A stretch of DNA of 64,000 nucleotides from Mucilaginibacter tolerans (GTDB lineage Bacteria; Bacteroidota; Bacteroidia; Sphingobacteriales; Sphingobacteriaceae), in the NCBI RefSeq assembly GCF_030519375.1, contig NZ_JAUMKB010000004.1, forward strand, positions 124,001-188,000, written 5' to 3'. Both the position numbers and the translations under genes were made by a program. The notes beneath the pieces are model-generated. The model had not been told where the DNA came from. It did no database searches and was given only the letters and a program-made list of their open reading frames with translations. Position 1 is the stretch's first letter, and the number at the start of each line of letters is the position of its first letter. Below, in pieces: positions 32,317 to 41,148 of the stretch.

Positions 32317-34350
32317 TTGGAAAACTTTTTACAAGCTATAGATACACTAACGATACGTTTTGCACTTGCAGCAGTGTTGTTGCCATTGCTGGCCTTTATG
32401 GTGAATGTCTGTTTGCCGGGTAAAAACAATAAAGTAGCCGGTTGGATATCTACCTTTGCTATTCTCGCGGGCGCTGTATTTTCTGTATTCGTTTTCTCAA
32501 AGGTCTGGAACCAGCACCAGGTGCATCAACAGCAGTTATGGTTTACAATTGGCCAGACCAAATTATATGCGGGAGTACTGCTGAATAATCTTTCGGTGCT
32601 AATGTTGTTGCTGGTTTCACTCATTGCCTTACCGGTGCATATTTACTCCACTGCTTACATGGGGAAGGACGAAAACAGCAAACGTTATTTTACTTACCTC
32701 AGTTTCTTTTGTTTCAGTATGCTGGCTTTGGTGGTGATTGACAATTTGATTTTGTTCTATATTTTCTGGGAACTGGTTGGCTTTTCATCTTACCTGCTCA
32801 TCGGTTTCTGGTATACCCGTTCCAAAGCAGTTATCGCCAATAAAAAGGCCTTTATCATGAACAGGATAGGGGATATCGGCCTGCTGGCAGCCATAGCTAT
32901 TCTTTTTACGGTTTACCACACTTTTGATATAGATCAGCTATTTGGTGCTAATGCTTTGGTGCGTTCAATAGCCTTTGAATTACCCGGCGGATGGCAATAT
33001 GTTGCTTTCGGGGGGATTGCACTGGCGGTGGCAGCTAAATCGGCGCAGTTTCCGTTACATACCTGGTTGCCTGATGCAATGGAGGGCCCGACATCCGTAT
33101 CAGCGCTTATCCATGCGGCTACAATGGTGGCCGCAGGGGTGTTCCTGCTGGGCCGGGTTTATCCTGTATTTACGGAATTAGAGTTGAATATCCTCGCTAT
33201 AATAGGAGCATTTACCGCTTTTATGGCGGCAACTATCGCTCTTACGCAAAACGATCTGAAACGTATCCTTGCTTATTCAACCATTTCGCAATTAGGATTT
33301 ATGGTGATGGCAATGGGGATTGGAGCCTATTCTTCTTCGCTGTTTCATTTAGCTACTCATGCATTTTTTAAATGTTTGCTGTTCCTCGTAGCAGGTATTG
33401 TCATCCATCAGGTGCAACATGCGAAGGATGAATATAAGCTCGACATCGACCCGAAAAATGTATTGTATATGGGTGGTCTTGCTAAGAAAATGCCGTTTAC
33501 ATTTGTCTCCGCATTGATAGCAGGACTTGCATTAATCGGCTTTATTTTTACATCAGGGTATCTGTCAAAAGACGGTATTTTGATTCAGTCATTTGAATGG
33601 GCCGAAGGGAAATATTGGTTATTTAAATTAATCCCGATCAGTGCGATCATCACCAGCTTGATGACTGCATTTTATGTAACCCGTCTGATTGTAAAAGTGT
33701 TTTTTGGCGAGTTTAAATTATCACAAATTAACCCAAGTATCGAACTGCACGTCAGTGACGGCGGATGGCAATATAAACTACCCTTAGTGTTCTTGTCGGT
33801 CTGCTGCTTGTTCCCTCTGTTCTCGTTCACCCCATTTTTATATGAGCGCGCATGGTTGCTTAACGGATTTCAAAGAATTACCGGGCTTGACAGGGTGAAT
33901 ATTTATCACACAATTGTTCCTGTAGGCGTGAACATTCTAAGTCTGTTCGTGATTTATTGGGCTTATGCCGTGTATGTAATGGAAAAGGCCTTACCGTTCC
34001 CTGAAGGTGGCTGGATTTTCAGATTGTCTTATCACGAATGGTATATCGATAAGATTTACAACAAGATAATTGTTGGCCCGGTACTGGCGCTGGGAAAATT
34101 CGCCCGATGGTTTGATATCAATATTATCGATGGTTTTATACATTTGCTGCAACGAATAGGTATTGCCTGCTCAAAAATTACCGATTGGACGGATCGCTAT
34201 ATTATCGATGGTTTATTACATTTAATTGCCGCCATAGTATTGAGCATCGGTAATTTTGCCCGAAGCTTCCAGGGAGGTAAGGTGCAATATTATTTGTTTA
34301 GCATGCTGGCAATAATACTGGCTATATTTTTATTTAAAATCCTTATTTAA
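32317..34350 (+). CDS. nuoL: NADH-quinone oxidoreductase subunit L
   Basis: The 677-residue antiporter-like subunit is read from a TTG at 32317, two bases after the preceding stop. FWELVGFSSYLLIGFWYTR, then AKSAQFPLHTWLPDAMEGPT and VSALIHAATMVAAG are the conserved helix 5 to helix 8 regions, with the charged Glu/Lys residues of the proton path. KRILAYSTISQLGFM follows. The C-terminal part includes the lateral helix and a final membrane segment. Length fits (~610-680). Confidence 0.96.
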   Translation: MENFLQAIDTLTIRFALAAVLLPLLAFMVNVCLPGKNNKVAGWISTFAILAGAVFSVFVFSKVWNQHQVHQQQLWFTIGQTKLYAGVLLNNLSVLMLLLVSLIALPVHIYSTAYMGKDENSKRYFTYLSFFCFSMLALVVIDNLILFYIFWELVGFSSYLLIGFWYTRSKAVIANKKAFIMNRIGDIGLLAAIAILFTVYHTFDIDQLFGANALVRSIAFELPGGWQYVAFGGIALAVAAKSAQFPLHTWLPDAMEGPTSVSALIHAATMVAAGVFLLGRVYPVFTELELNILAIIGAFTAFMAATIALTQNDLKRILAYSTISQLGFMVMAMGIGAYSSSLFHLATHAFFKCLLFLVAGIVIHQVQHAKDEYKLDIDPKNVLYMGGLAKKMPFTFVSALIAGLALIGFIFTSGYLSKDGILIQSFEWAEGKYWLFKLIPISAIITSLMTAFYVTRLIVKVFFGEFKLSQINPSIELHVSDGGWQYKLPLVFLSVCCLFPLFSFTPFLYERAWLLNGFQRITGLDRVNIYHTIVPVGVNILSLFVIYWAYAVYVMEKALPFPEGGWIFRLSYHEWYIDKIYNKIIVGPVLALGKFARWFDINIIDGFIHLLQRIGIACSKITDWTDRYIIDGLLHLIAAIVLSIGNFARSFQGGKVQYYLFSMLAIILAIFLFKILI

Positions 34351-34351
34351 G

Positions 34352-34503
34352 TGAGATATGAGATATGAGATTTTAGATTTGAGATCAAACCATAACTGCA
34401 AATTATTCTTGCTGATTGGAGGCGACATAGAATTTTCTGTGTCTCAAATCTCACATCTCAAATCTCACATCTCGCAAGTAATTTCTCATATCCCGCATCT
34501 TAC
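34352..34503. repeat. Word hairpin, 7-nt dialect (TGAGATn), between nuoL and nuoM
   Basis: Arm 34352-34388 reads TGAGATA, TGAGATA, TGAGATT, TTAGATT, TGAGATC. Arm 34437-34474 reads the same words on the other strand (TGAGATG, TGAGATT, TGAGATG, TGAGATT, TGAGACA). A short third run TCTCATATCCCGCATC follows, ending four bases before the nuoM ATG. The fold would lie within the operon mRNA and could reduce read-through or set mRNA stability. Confidence 0.85.
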
Positions 34504-34506
34504 ACA

Positions 34507-36114
34507 ATGAATATATTATCATCGCTGATTTTTACCCCGCTGCTGTTTGGCTTACTCATAATCCTGCTGCCATCGGCCTGGCGTTTCAGTTTTAAATATA
34601 TCGCCCTGCTGGCTACACTGATCCAGTTGGGTCTAAGCATTACAATGTACCTGTACTTCAGGACCGGGTCAGCGTACGCTGGTGTTAGTAACGAAGCTTC
34701 GTTTCAGTTTGTACAAAAAGCGCATTGGATCAACCTGAACCTGGGAAACACGTTGGGCAAAATGCAAATCGACTATTTTGTCGGCGTTGATGGTATTTCA
34801 ATTACCATGATATTGATGAGTTCGGTGGTAATGGTGATTGCGGCTCTTGCGTCGTGGGAGATCAAAAGTAACCTAAAAGGCTTTTTTAGCTTGTTTTTAC
34901 TGTTAAATACCGCCGTCATCGGCGTGTTTTGTGCATTGGATTTCTTCCTGTTCTACATATTCTATGAGTTGATGTTACTGCCGCTTTATTTCCTTATCGG
35001 GATGTGGGGCGGTGCACGGCGCGAATATGCTGCTATCAAATTTTTCCTGTATACGTTATTCGGTTCGGTGTTTATGCTGCTGGTGATGATCGGGCTTTAC
35101 TTATCTGTAAAAGATCCGGAAACCGGTAATCATACCTTCAACATCGTCCAGATGATGAACCCGGCCAATTACGACGCTGAATCAATATTTGCCGTTTGGG
35201 GTCATAAAACATTATTGGGGATGCCCGCAAGGACAGTCGGTTTTGCGGTGCTGTTTATCGCTTTTGCGATTAAAGTACCTGTGGTGCCCTTACATACCTG
35301 GCTGCCCGATGCACACGTCGAAGCGCCGACACCTGTTTCTATCATATTGGCAGGTATCCTGCTGAAGATAGGTGGATATGGTATCATCCGTATTTGCCTG
35401 GGCATATTTCCTGAAGTTGCTGTATCTGGCGCCTATTGGCTTGGATTGTTGGGCGTCATATCAATTCTATACGGTGCTCTAAATGCCCTCGCCCAGCGTG
35501 ATCTGAAACGTCTGATCGCTTACTCGTCAGTATCCCACATGGGTTTTGTGCTTTTGGGTATCGCTTCTCTGACACCAGAAGGAATTAGTGGGGCGGTTAT
35601 GCAGATGGTAAGTCACGGCTTTTTGTCGACCATGTTGTTCTTCCTTGTGGGTGTGGTGTATAATCGCGTGCACGACAGGGATATTTACCATTTCCGTGGG
35701 TTAGGCTCTTTGATGCCGCGATATACCACATTTGTTATGATTGCATTCTTTGCATCACTGGGCCTGCCTGGGTTTTCAGCTTTTGTTGGCGAGGCGTTTT
35801 CATTAATTGGCGCATTTAAATCACCATCAGTAAATGGCGCATTGCCTTACTGGATGGCTGTCTGTGGCTCAGTAGGTATTTTGTTAGGCGCGGCTTATTT
35901 TCTCTGGACTTTGCAGCGAATGTTTTTCGGATCACTAACACTCAAAGGCGGAGAAGTATGGAAAAGCGCGTTAACAGATTTGAACTTTCGTGAAATATTC
36001 TCACTGTTCCCATTAGCGCTACTGGCATTGGTTTTAGGCGTAATGCCTTCACTGGTGTTCGACAAGGTTAATGATTCGGTATTGGCATTGGTGCACTTTT
36101 TAGGGTTTAAATAA
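34507..36114 (+). CDS. nuoM: NADH-quinone oxidoreductase subunit M
   Basis: The 535-residue antiporter-like subunit has FYIFYELMLLPLYFLIGMWG with the conserved glutamate near residue 158, AIKVPVVPLHTWLPDAHVEA near 255-275 and KRLIAYSSVSHMGFVLLG near 335. It has about 14 membrane helices. Length is slightly more than the E. coli protein (509). The gap to nuoL holds the TGAGAT word hairpin. Confidence 0.96.
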   Translation: MNILSSLIFTPLLFGLLIILLPSAWRFSFKYIALLATLIQLGLSITMYLYFRTGSAYAGVSNEASFQFVQKAHWINLNLGNTLGKMQIDYFVGVDGISITMILMSSVVMVIAALASWEIKSNLKGFFSLFLLLNTAVIGVFCALDFFLFYIFYELMLLPLYFLIGMWGGARREYAAIKFFLYTLFGSVFMLLVMIGLYLSVKDPETGNHTFNIVQMMNPANYDAESIFAVWGHKTLLGMPARTVGFAVLFIAFAIKVPVVPLHTWLPDAHVEAPTPVSIILAGILLKIGGYGIIRICLGIFPEVAVSGAYWLGLLGVISILYGALNALAQRDLKRLIAYSSVSHMGFVLLGIASLTPEGISGAVMQMVSHGFLSTMLFFLVGVVYNRVHDRDIYHFRGLGSLMPRYTTFVMIAFFASLGLPGFSAFVGEAFSLIGAFKSPSVNGALPYWMAVCGSVGILLGAAYFLWTLQRMFFGSLTLKGGEVWKSALTDLNFREIFSLFPLALLALVLGVMPSLVFDKVNDSVLALVHFLGFK

Positions 36115-36223
36115 TCGTTTTTTGAACTACTCTTATGGAAAATAGTTAAATGATGCATCCTGAGATCAAATAACCCCAGTAAGGGAATGAATCTAACAGA
36201 ATGTAATACTTAACTTAAAACCT

Positions 36224-38098
36224 ATGTTCAGGAAATTATTAGTCGCTGCAAGTCTTTTTTTTATAACGATAGTAGCGCAGGCAGACGATCAGAAGATCGA
36301 ATCAAAAGTTCAAAAAGTGGTGGTGTTTTTAAATGGGGCACAGGTAACACGTATGGCAATGGTACATATTAACCCGGGTAATTCAACATTGATTTTCGAG
36401 AATATTTCTCCTGGAATTGATGTACAGAGCATCCATGTACGTGCCAATGGGGATTTCACCATCCTTTCGGTTAAGCACGAGCTGAATTTTTTGAACGAAC
36501 AGATCAAGCAACAACGGATTGAGGATCTAAGAGCAAAGCAAAAGAGTATAAAGGATAAGATCGACTTGCAAACCAGCCTTGCATCTATTTACCAGGAGGA
36601 GGAGAACATGCTGGTGAAAAATCAGATGATCGCAGGACAAAACACCGGGCTCGATATCATAAAACTAAAACAAGCGCTGGATTTTCAGACTGAACGCCTG
36701 ACTGCTTTGAAAAAAAAGGAGCAGGAAAATACTGCACAGATAGCTGATTTAACTAAGGAGCTGCTAAAATATAGCCAGCAGATTGCCGAGTTAAATAAAG
36801 GTGCTTCAACAGCTACAAGCAATATATTGGTTACTGTTTCATCGAAAACCTCTTTGCAAACCGAATTTACTTTGAGCTATGTGGTGCATAATGCCAGTTG
36901 GTTCCCTACTTATGATGTCAGGGCGAAAAATGTGAACAGCCCTATCAGCATATCATATAAAGCCAACGTATCACAACAAAGTGGCGAAGACTGGAAAAAT
37001 ATTAAACTGACCTTATCAACCGGAAACCCCACGGTAGCTGGCAATAAGCCTGAGCTAAACCCATATTTTTTGAATTTCGGGATGTATTACCAGCCCGAAA
37101 ACGGAACTATGACAGCTGCAAGCGGGAAAGTAATAGGCAGCGATGATGGGAAGCCTATTCCCGGTGCAAGTATTAGAGTAAAAGGTAGCTCGGTTGGAAC
37201 AGTGTCTGATGCAAACGGAAACTTTACTGTTCAATTACCGCCTAATTCTCATAACCTTGAAATCGCTTTTATCGGTTATATCCCTCAGACCTTGCCTATC
37301 ACTTCTTCACTGCTTAATGTATCACTTAAACCTAGTGCAAGTAACTTAAATGAAGTGGTTGTTGTAGGGTATGGAACAAGTAGTAATGGATATGATACTG
37401 AATACAAAAGAGATTTAACAGGATCAGTAGCGGGTGTTCAGATAAGAGGAATGGCTACTATTCCAATTGGGGTAAACAAAGTAGAAAATCAAACCAACAT
37501 CGAGTTTAATATTGCAATGCCTTATTCTGTGCCAAGCGACGGCAAGCAATACACTGTTGAGATCAATCAATTAGATATTCCTGCTATTTACCAGTATGCC
37601 GTAGCGCCCAAATTAAGTACCGATGTGTTCCTTACGGCAAGATTAACCGACTGGAATAAATACAATTTGTTATCGGGTGAGGCAAACCTGTTTTTTGAGG
37701 GGACCTTTATCGGCAAATCATTAATTAATACCGATGCAACTACTGATACATTAAATTTATCTTTGGGCACTGATAAAAATATTGTGGTGACACGTACATC
37801 ATTAAAAGATTTATCAGAACGACAGAGTCTGGGGTCGAACAAAAAGGAGACCCGCGATTGGCAAATTGAGGTAAAGAATCGTAAGCGTCAGCCGATAAAT
37901 TTGCTGGTTGAGGATCAGGTCCCGGTTTCGCAGAACTCTTCGATTGAAGTTGAAATACAGGAATTATCAGGTGCAGCATTAGATAAGCTGACCGGGAAGG
38001 CGACCTGGAAAATGACGTTAAAACCTGAAGACGATAAAAAAATAGAATTAAAATATTTGGTTAAATACCCTAAAAATCAATCAGTAATTATTCAATAA
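36224..38098 (+). CDS. DUF4139 (MuiA-like) protein with inserted carboxypeptidase-regulatory/plug-like segment
   Basis: The 624-residue product has a signal peptide ending VAQA. Residues ~25-125 match the DUF4140 N-domain (VQKVVVFLNGAQVTRMA). A coiled coil spans ~100-190. The DUF4139 region (LSYVVHNASWFPTYDVRA, then SQQSGEDWKNIKLTLSTGNP) spans ~210-270 and resumes after ~420 (NIEFNIAMPYSVPSDGK to the end). Between them sits a carboxypeptidase-D regulatory domain (VIGSDDGKPIPGASIRVKG, VGTVSDANGNFTVQLP) followed by a SusC-like LNEVVVVGYGT and DLTGSVAGVQIRG. The role of MuiA-like proteins is unsettled. It sits between nuoM and nuoN, four bases before nuoN. Confidence 0.82.
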   Translation: MFRKLLVAASLFFITIVAQADDQKIESKVQKVVVFLNGAQVTRMAMVHINPGNSTLIFENISPGIDVQSIHVRANGDFTILSVKHELNFLNEQIKQQRIEDLRAKQKSIKDKIDLQTSLASIYQEEENMLVKNQMIAGQNTGLDIIKLKQALDFQTERLTALKKKEQENTAQIADLTKELLKYSQQIAELNKGASTATSNILVTVSSKTSLQTEFTLSYVVHNASWFPTYDVRAKNVNSPISISYKANVSQQSGEDWKNIKLTLSTGNPTVAGNKPELNPYFLNFGMYYQPENGTMTAASGKVIGSDDGKPIPGASIRVKGSSVGTVSDANGNFTVQLPPNSHNLEIAFIGYIPQTLPITSSLLNVSLKPSASNLNEVVVVGYGTSSNGYDTEYKRDLTGSVAGVQIRGMATIPIGVNKVENQTNIEFNIAMPYSVPSDGKQYTVEINQLDIPAIYQYAVAPKLSTDVFLTARLTDWNKYNLLSGEANLFFEGTFIGKSLINTDATTDTLNLSLGTDKNIVVTRTSLKDLSERQSLGSNKKETRDWQIEVKNRKRQPINLLVEDQVPVSQNSSIEVEIQELSGAALDKLTGKATWKMTLKPEDDKKIELKYLVKYPKNQSVIIQ

Positions 38099-38102
38099 AT
38101 AA

Positions 38103-39605
38103 ATGAACGATCTGTTACCATTTTTACCCGGGCAATTGCAACAAGTTTTTGATGGTATACCTTTTTTTATGCCCGAAATATACTTGTCTGCCTTGTTCGT
38201 AGTATTGCTGGTAACAGATCTCATTTTCGGAAGGAACGGTGCATGGATATGCAGGATTATTGCGTGTTGCGGACTGCTCGTAATAGCGCTGAAAGATGTA
38301 GAACAATTGAAATTGCTTCTTACCGGGTCGCAACTGTTTTTCAATAATATGCTTTTATTGCACGAGAAGACCGTTGCATTTAAATTGATGATCGATATTT
38401 TATCTGCAGTTTTATTGCTCTATTTTAACTGGGATGATCAGCTCGCATCACACAAGAAAGGGCTTACTGATCTATATTCCGTCGTTATTGCTGCCGTATT
38501 TGGGATGCATTTAATGGTAATGGCAGTCAACCTGTTGTCTATTTACCTGTCGGTCGAAATGGTTTCCATCGCATCCTACCTGATGGTTGCCTATCGTGCT
38601 GAGAATGCCATCAGCAGCGAGGCCGGGTTAAAATATGTGCTTTTCGGAGCTGCTTCATCAGCCATCATGCTTTATGGCATATCCCTGTTATATGGCTTTG
38701 GTGGATCACTTAATCTGTTTGGCAGTAATTTGATGCCCGGATTAATGCAGGTTAATCCATTAGCAGTTGCATTGGCTTTGCTGTTATTTATGGTGGGGAT
38801 AGGGTTTAAATTGTCATTTGTACCGGTGCATTTTTGGGTACCCGACATTTACCAGGGGGCACCAACTCCGGTCTCGGCATTTTTATCCACCGTAACAAAG
38901 GTAGCCGCTTTCGGTTTATTGGTTAATTTACTTACGCCGTTCATTTTCTTCCCCGGGTTTTCGAAGGTTTTCAATTTCAGCTTGTTCCTGTCAGTTATCG
39001 GTATCATAACGATGATTGCCGGCAATTTTGCAGCAACAATGCAGAGGAACCTCAAACGCATGCTTGCTTACTCAAGCATAGGGCATACCGGCTTCGCTTT
39101 AATGGCACTTGTGAATTTCAATGCCGATATGCAGGGAATAACAGCTCTGACCTTTTATTTATTTGCTTATTCATTAGCTAATATTGGTGCATGGATGCTG
39201 GTCAGTTACTTTTCAAATACAGCCAATGCTGAGAATATGGAAGATTTTAAGGGGCTTGGCTTTAAATTCCCCCTGGCAAGTGTGGCGTTTGTAATTATCC
39301 TGATCTCACTTACCGGTATACCGGTCACAGCGGGCTTTTATGGTAAGTTTTTGGTGTTTTCCTCGGTGTATACTGTTTATCAGGACTCTCATAATATCTG
39401 GTTCCTGTTGTTGATGATAACAGGTGCTGTTACCACTGTTGTTTCTTTGTTTTATTACATCAAGGTTCCGTTGAATTTGTTCCTCAGAAAAACTGAAAGA
39501 ACTACGAGTTTTTCCTCAACCAGTAACTATTTATTGGTTTCAATTGCAATTATTTCATTATTGGTAGTTTGTTTGGGCCTTTTCCCGGATTTTTTGGTTA
39601 AATAA
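38103..39605 (+). CDS. nuoN: NADH-quinone oxidoreductase subunit N
   Basis: The 500-residue antiporter-like subunit has AVNLLSIYLSVEMVSIASYL with the conserved glutamate near residue 151, FKLSFVPVHFWVPDIYQG near 240-257, PTPVSAFLSTVTKVAAFG near 259-276 and KRMLAYSSIGHTGFALMA near 318. It is the last nuo gene of the block and follows the DUF4139 gene with four bases between. AT-rich DNA with a 22-bp palindrome comes next. Confidence 0.96.
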   Translation: MNDLLPFLPGQLQQVFDGIPFFMPEIYLSALFVVLLVTDLIFGRNGAWICRIIACCGLLVIALKDVEQLKLLLTGSQLFFNNMLLLHEKTVAFKLMIDILSAVLLLYFNWDDQLASHKKGLTDLYSVVIAAVFGMHLMVMAVNLLSIYLSVEMVSIASYLMVAYRAENAISSEAGLKYVLFGAASSAIMLYGISLLYGFGGSLNLFGSNLMPGLMQVNPLAVALALLLFMVGIGFKLSFVPVHFWVPDIYQGAPTPVSAFLSTVTKVAAFGLLVNLLTPFIFFPGFSKVFNFSLFLSVIGIITMIAGNFAATMQRNLKRMLAYSSIGHTGFALMALVNFNADMQGITALTFYLFAYSLANIGAWMLVSYFSNTANAENMEDFKGLGFKFPLASVAFVIILISLTGIPVTAGFYGKFLVFSSVYTVYQDSHNIWFLLLMITGAVTTVVSLFYYIKVPLNLFLRKTERTTSFSSTSNYLLVSIAIISLLVVCLGLFPDFLVK

Positions 39606-39630
39606 TTATAATTATCAAAAATTCTAACCA

Positions 39631-39652
39631 TTGTTTGAAATATTTTAAACAA
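39631..39652. promoter_or_regulatory. Near-perfect 22-bp palindrome upstream of amt
   Basis: TTGTTTGAAATATTTTAAACAA has exact outer arms TTGTTT/AAACAA and an AAATATTT centre with one imperfect pair. It lies 65 nt before the amt ATG and 26 nt after nuoN. It could be an operator for amt or a weak terminator for nuoN. Confidence 0.4.
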
Positions 39653-39717
39653 ATTCTCCATTTTTTAGAAAAATTAGTAATTTGCAGCCCGCAAAAAAGA
39701 ACCGATTTTTCTAAATT

Positions 39718-41028
39718 ATGAAGCGTTATTTTCCCTTTGCCTTAATTGTAGGCATTTTGATCCTGACTTTTATTTTCCCGTCAGTTGAGTTCCACAATTC
39801 AAGCACTAATCCCAATTTTAATACCGGTGACATTGCCTGGATGCTGATGTCGACCGCCCTGGTGCTAATCATGACACCCGGACTAGCATTTTTCTACGGT
39901 GGTATGGTGAATAAAAAGAATGTGATCTCCACTATGCTGCAGAGTGTTGTTTGTATGGTGATTATTACAGTGATGTGGGGAATAGTCGGGTTCAGCCTGG
40001 CTTTTGGTGATACCATAGGCGGTGTGATTGGTAATCCATCTACGTATTTTATGATGAAAGGCATGTTGGGCAATGCAACCTGGAAACTGGCACCAACAAT
40101 TCCATTGCTGCTGTTTGCAATGTACCAACTAAAGTTTGCTATCATCACCCCGGCGCTGATCACCGGAGCATTCGCCGAGCGTATCCGCTTCAACAGTTAT
40201 ATCATTTTCCTTTGCCTGTTCTCCATCTTCATATTTTCACCATTGGCGCACGCTACCTGGCATCCTGACGGAATCCTGTCAAAATTAGGTGTGCTTGATT
40301 TTGCCGGGGGAACAGTAGTACATATGTCGGCTGGGTGGGCTGCATTGGCATCGGCATTATATCTGAAACGCCGTAACGAAGCCAACCACGCCCCCGCCCG
40401 TGTTACTTATGTGATCATCGGTACGGGGCTTTTATGGTTTGGCTGGTTCGGCTTTAACGCCGGCTCGGCATTTGGCGCTAATCACTTAGCGGTAAATGCA
40501 TTGGCTACAAGTACAACAGCGTCGGCTGCAGCGGGGTTGACCTGGATATTTTTTGATATGCTCCTTGGCCGCAAACCATCGGCAATGGGAACCTGTATCG
40601 GTGCTGTTGTGGGATTGGTTGCAATTACGCCTGCTGCAGGTTATGTATCAGTACCACACTCACTGGCCATTGGTATCATCTCGGCGGTTGTGAGTAATCT
40701 TGTGGTTGAATGGCGTACACGTACCTCCATTGATGATACGCTTGACGTATTCCCGTGCCACGGTGTAGGCGGGATGGTAGGTATGTTATTAACCGGCGTA
40801 TTTGCCCATCAGAATGTCAATGCCGCAAATACCACAGGCAACGGTTTATTCTTTGGACAGACGCATTTGTTTTTGGTTCAATGTGTTGCACTTGTGGCAG
40901 CATCGGTATTCTCCTTCTTCGGCTCTTTGCTGTTATTAAAGATCACAGATATGATATCGCCTTTACGCGTTTCGCAAGAGGAGGAAACGATCGGTTTGGA
41001 TATCAGCCAGCACGGCGAGAAATTGTAA
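39718..41028 (+). CDS. amt: Ammonium transporter
   Basis: The 436-residue Amt/Mep/Rh channel has eleven helices. LIMTPGLAFFYGGMVNKKNV is near residue 50, DFAGGTVVHMSAGWAALASA near 195 carries the first pore histidine, WFGFNAGSAFGAN is near 245 and DVFPCHGVGGMVGML near 340 carries the second His context. It passes ammonium across the inner membrane. It lacks a P-II (glnK) gene next to it, which is unusual for amt but seen in this phylum. A perfect 28-bp palindrome follows. Confidence 0.96.
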   Translation: MKRYFPFALIVGILILTFIFPSVEFHNSSTNPNFNTGDIAWMLMSTALVLIMTPGLAFFYGGMVNKKNVISTMLQSVVCMVIITVMWGIVGFSLAFGDTIGGVIGNPSTYFMMKGMLGNATWKLAPTIPLLLFAMYQLKFAIITPALITGAFAERIRFNSYIIFLCLFSIFIFSPLAHATWHPDGILSKLGVLDFAGGTVVHMSAGWAALASALYLKRRNEANHAPARVTYVIIGTGLLWFGWFGFNAGSAFGANHLAVNALATSTTASAAAGLTWIFFDMLLGRKPSAMGTCIGAVVGLVAITPAAGYVSVPHSLAIGIISAVVSNLVVEWRTRTSIDDTLDVFPCHGVGGMVGMLLTGVFAHQNVNAANTTGNGLFFGQTHLFLVQCVALVAASVFSFFGSLLLLKITDMISPLRVSQEEETIGLDISQHGEKL

Positions 41029-41048
41029 AATATTTATGAAATATACCC

Positions 41049-41076
41049 GTAGAGACGCGATGCATCGCGTCTCTAC
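41049..41076. repeat. Perfect 28-bp palindrome GTAGAGACGCGATG/CATCGCGTCTCTAC
   Basis: Both halves are exact reverse complements with no loop. It lies 20 nt after the amt stop and resembles a GTAGAGACGCG-type repeat I recall from many bacterial genomes. It may act as a terminator-like hairpin although no T-run follows. Confidence 0.8.
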
Positions 41077-41148
41077 AATATCCCGGTTATTAAATTAGTC
41101 GGGATTTTTCTTTTATCTTAGAGCTATCAACAGCTTTATCCTAATCCT

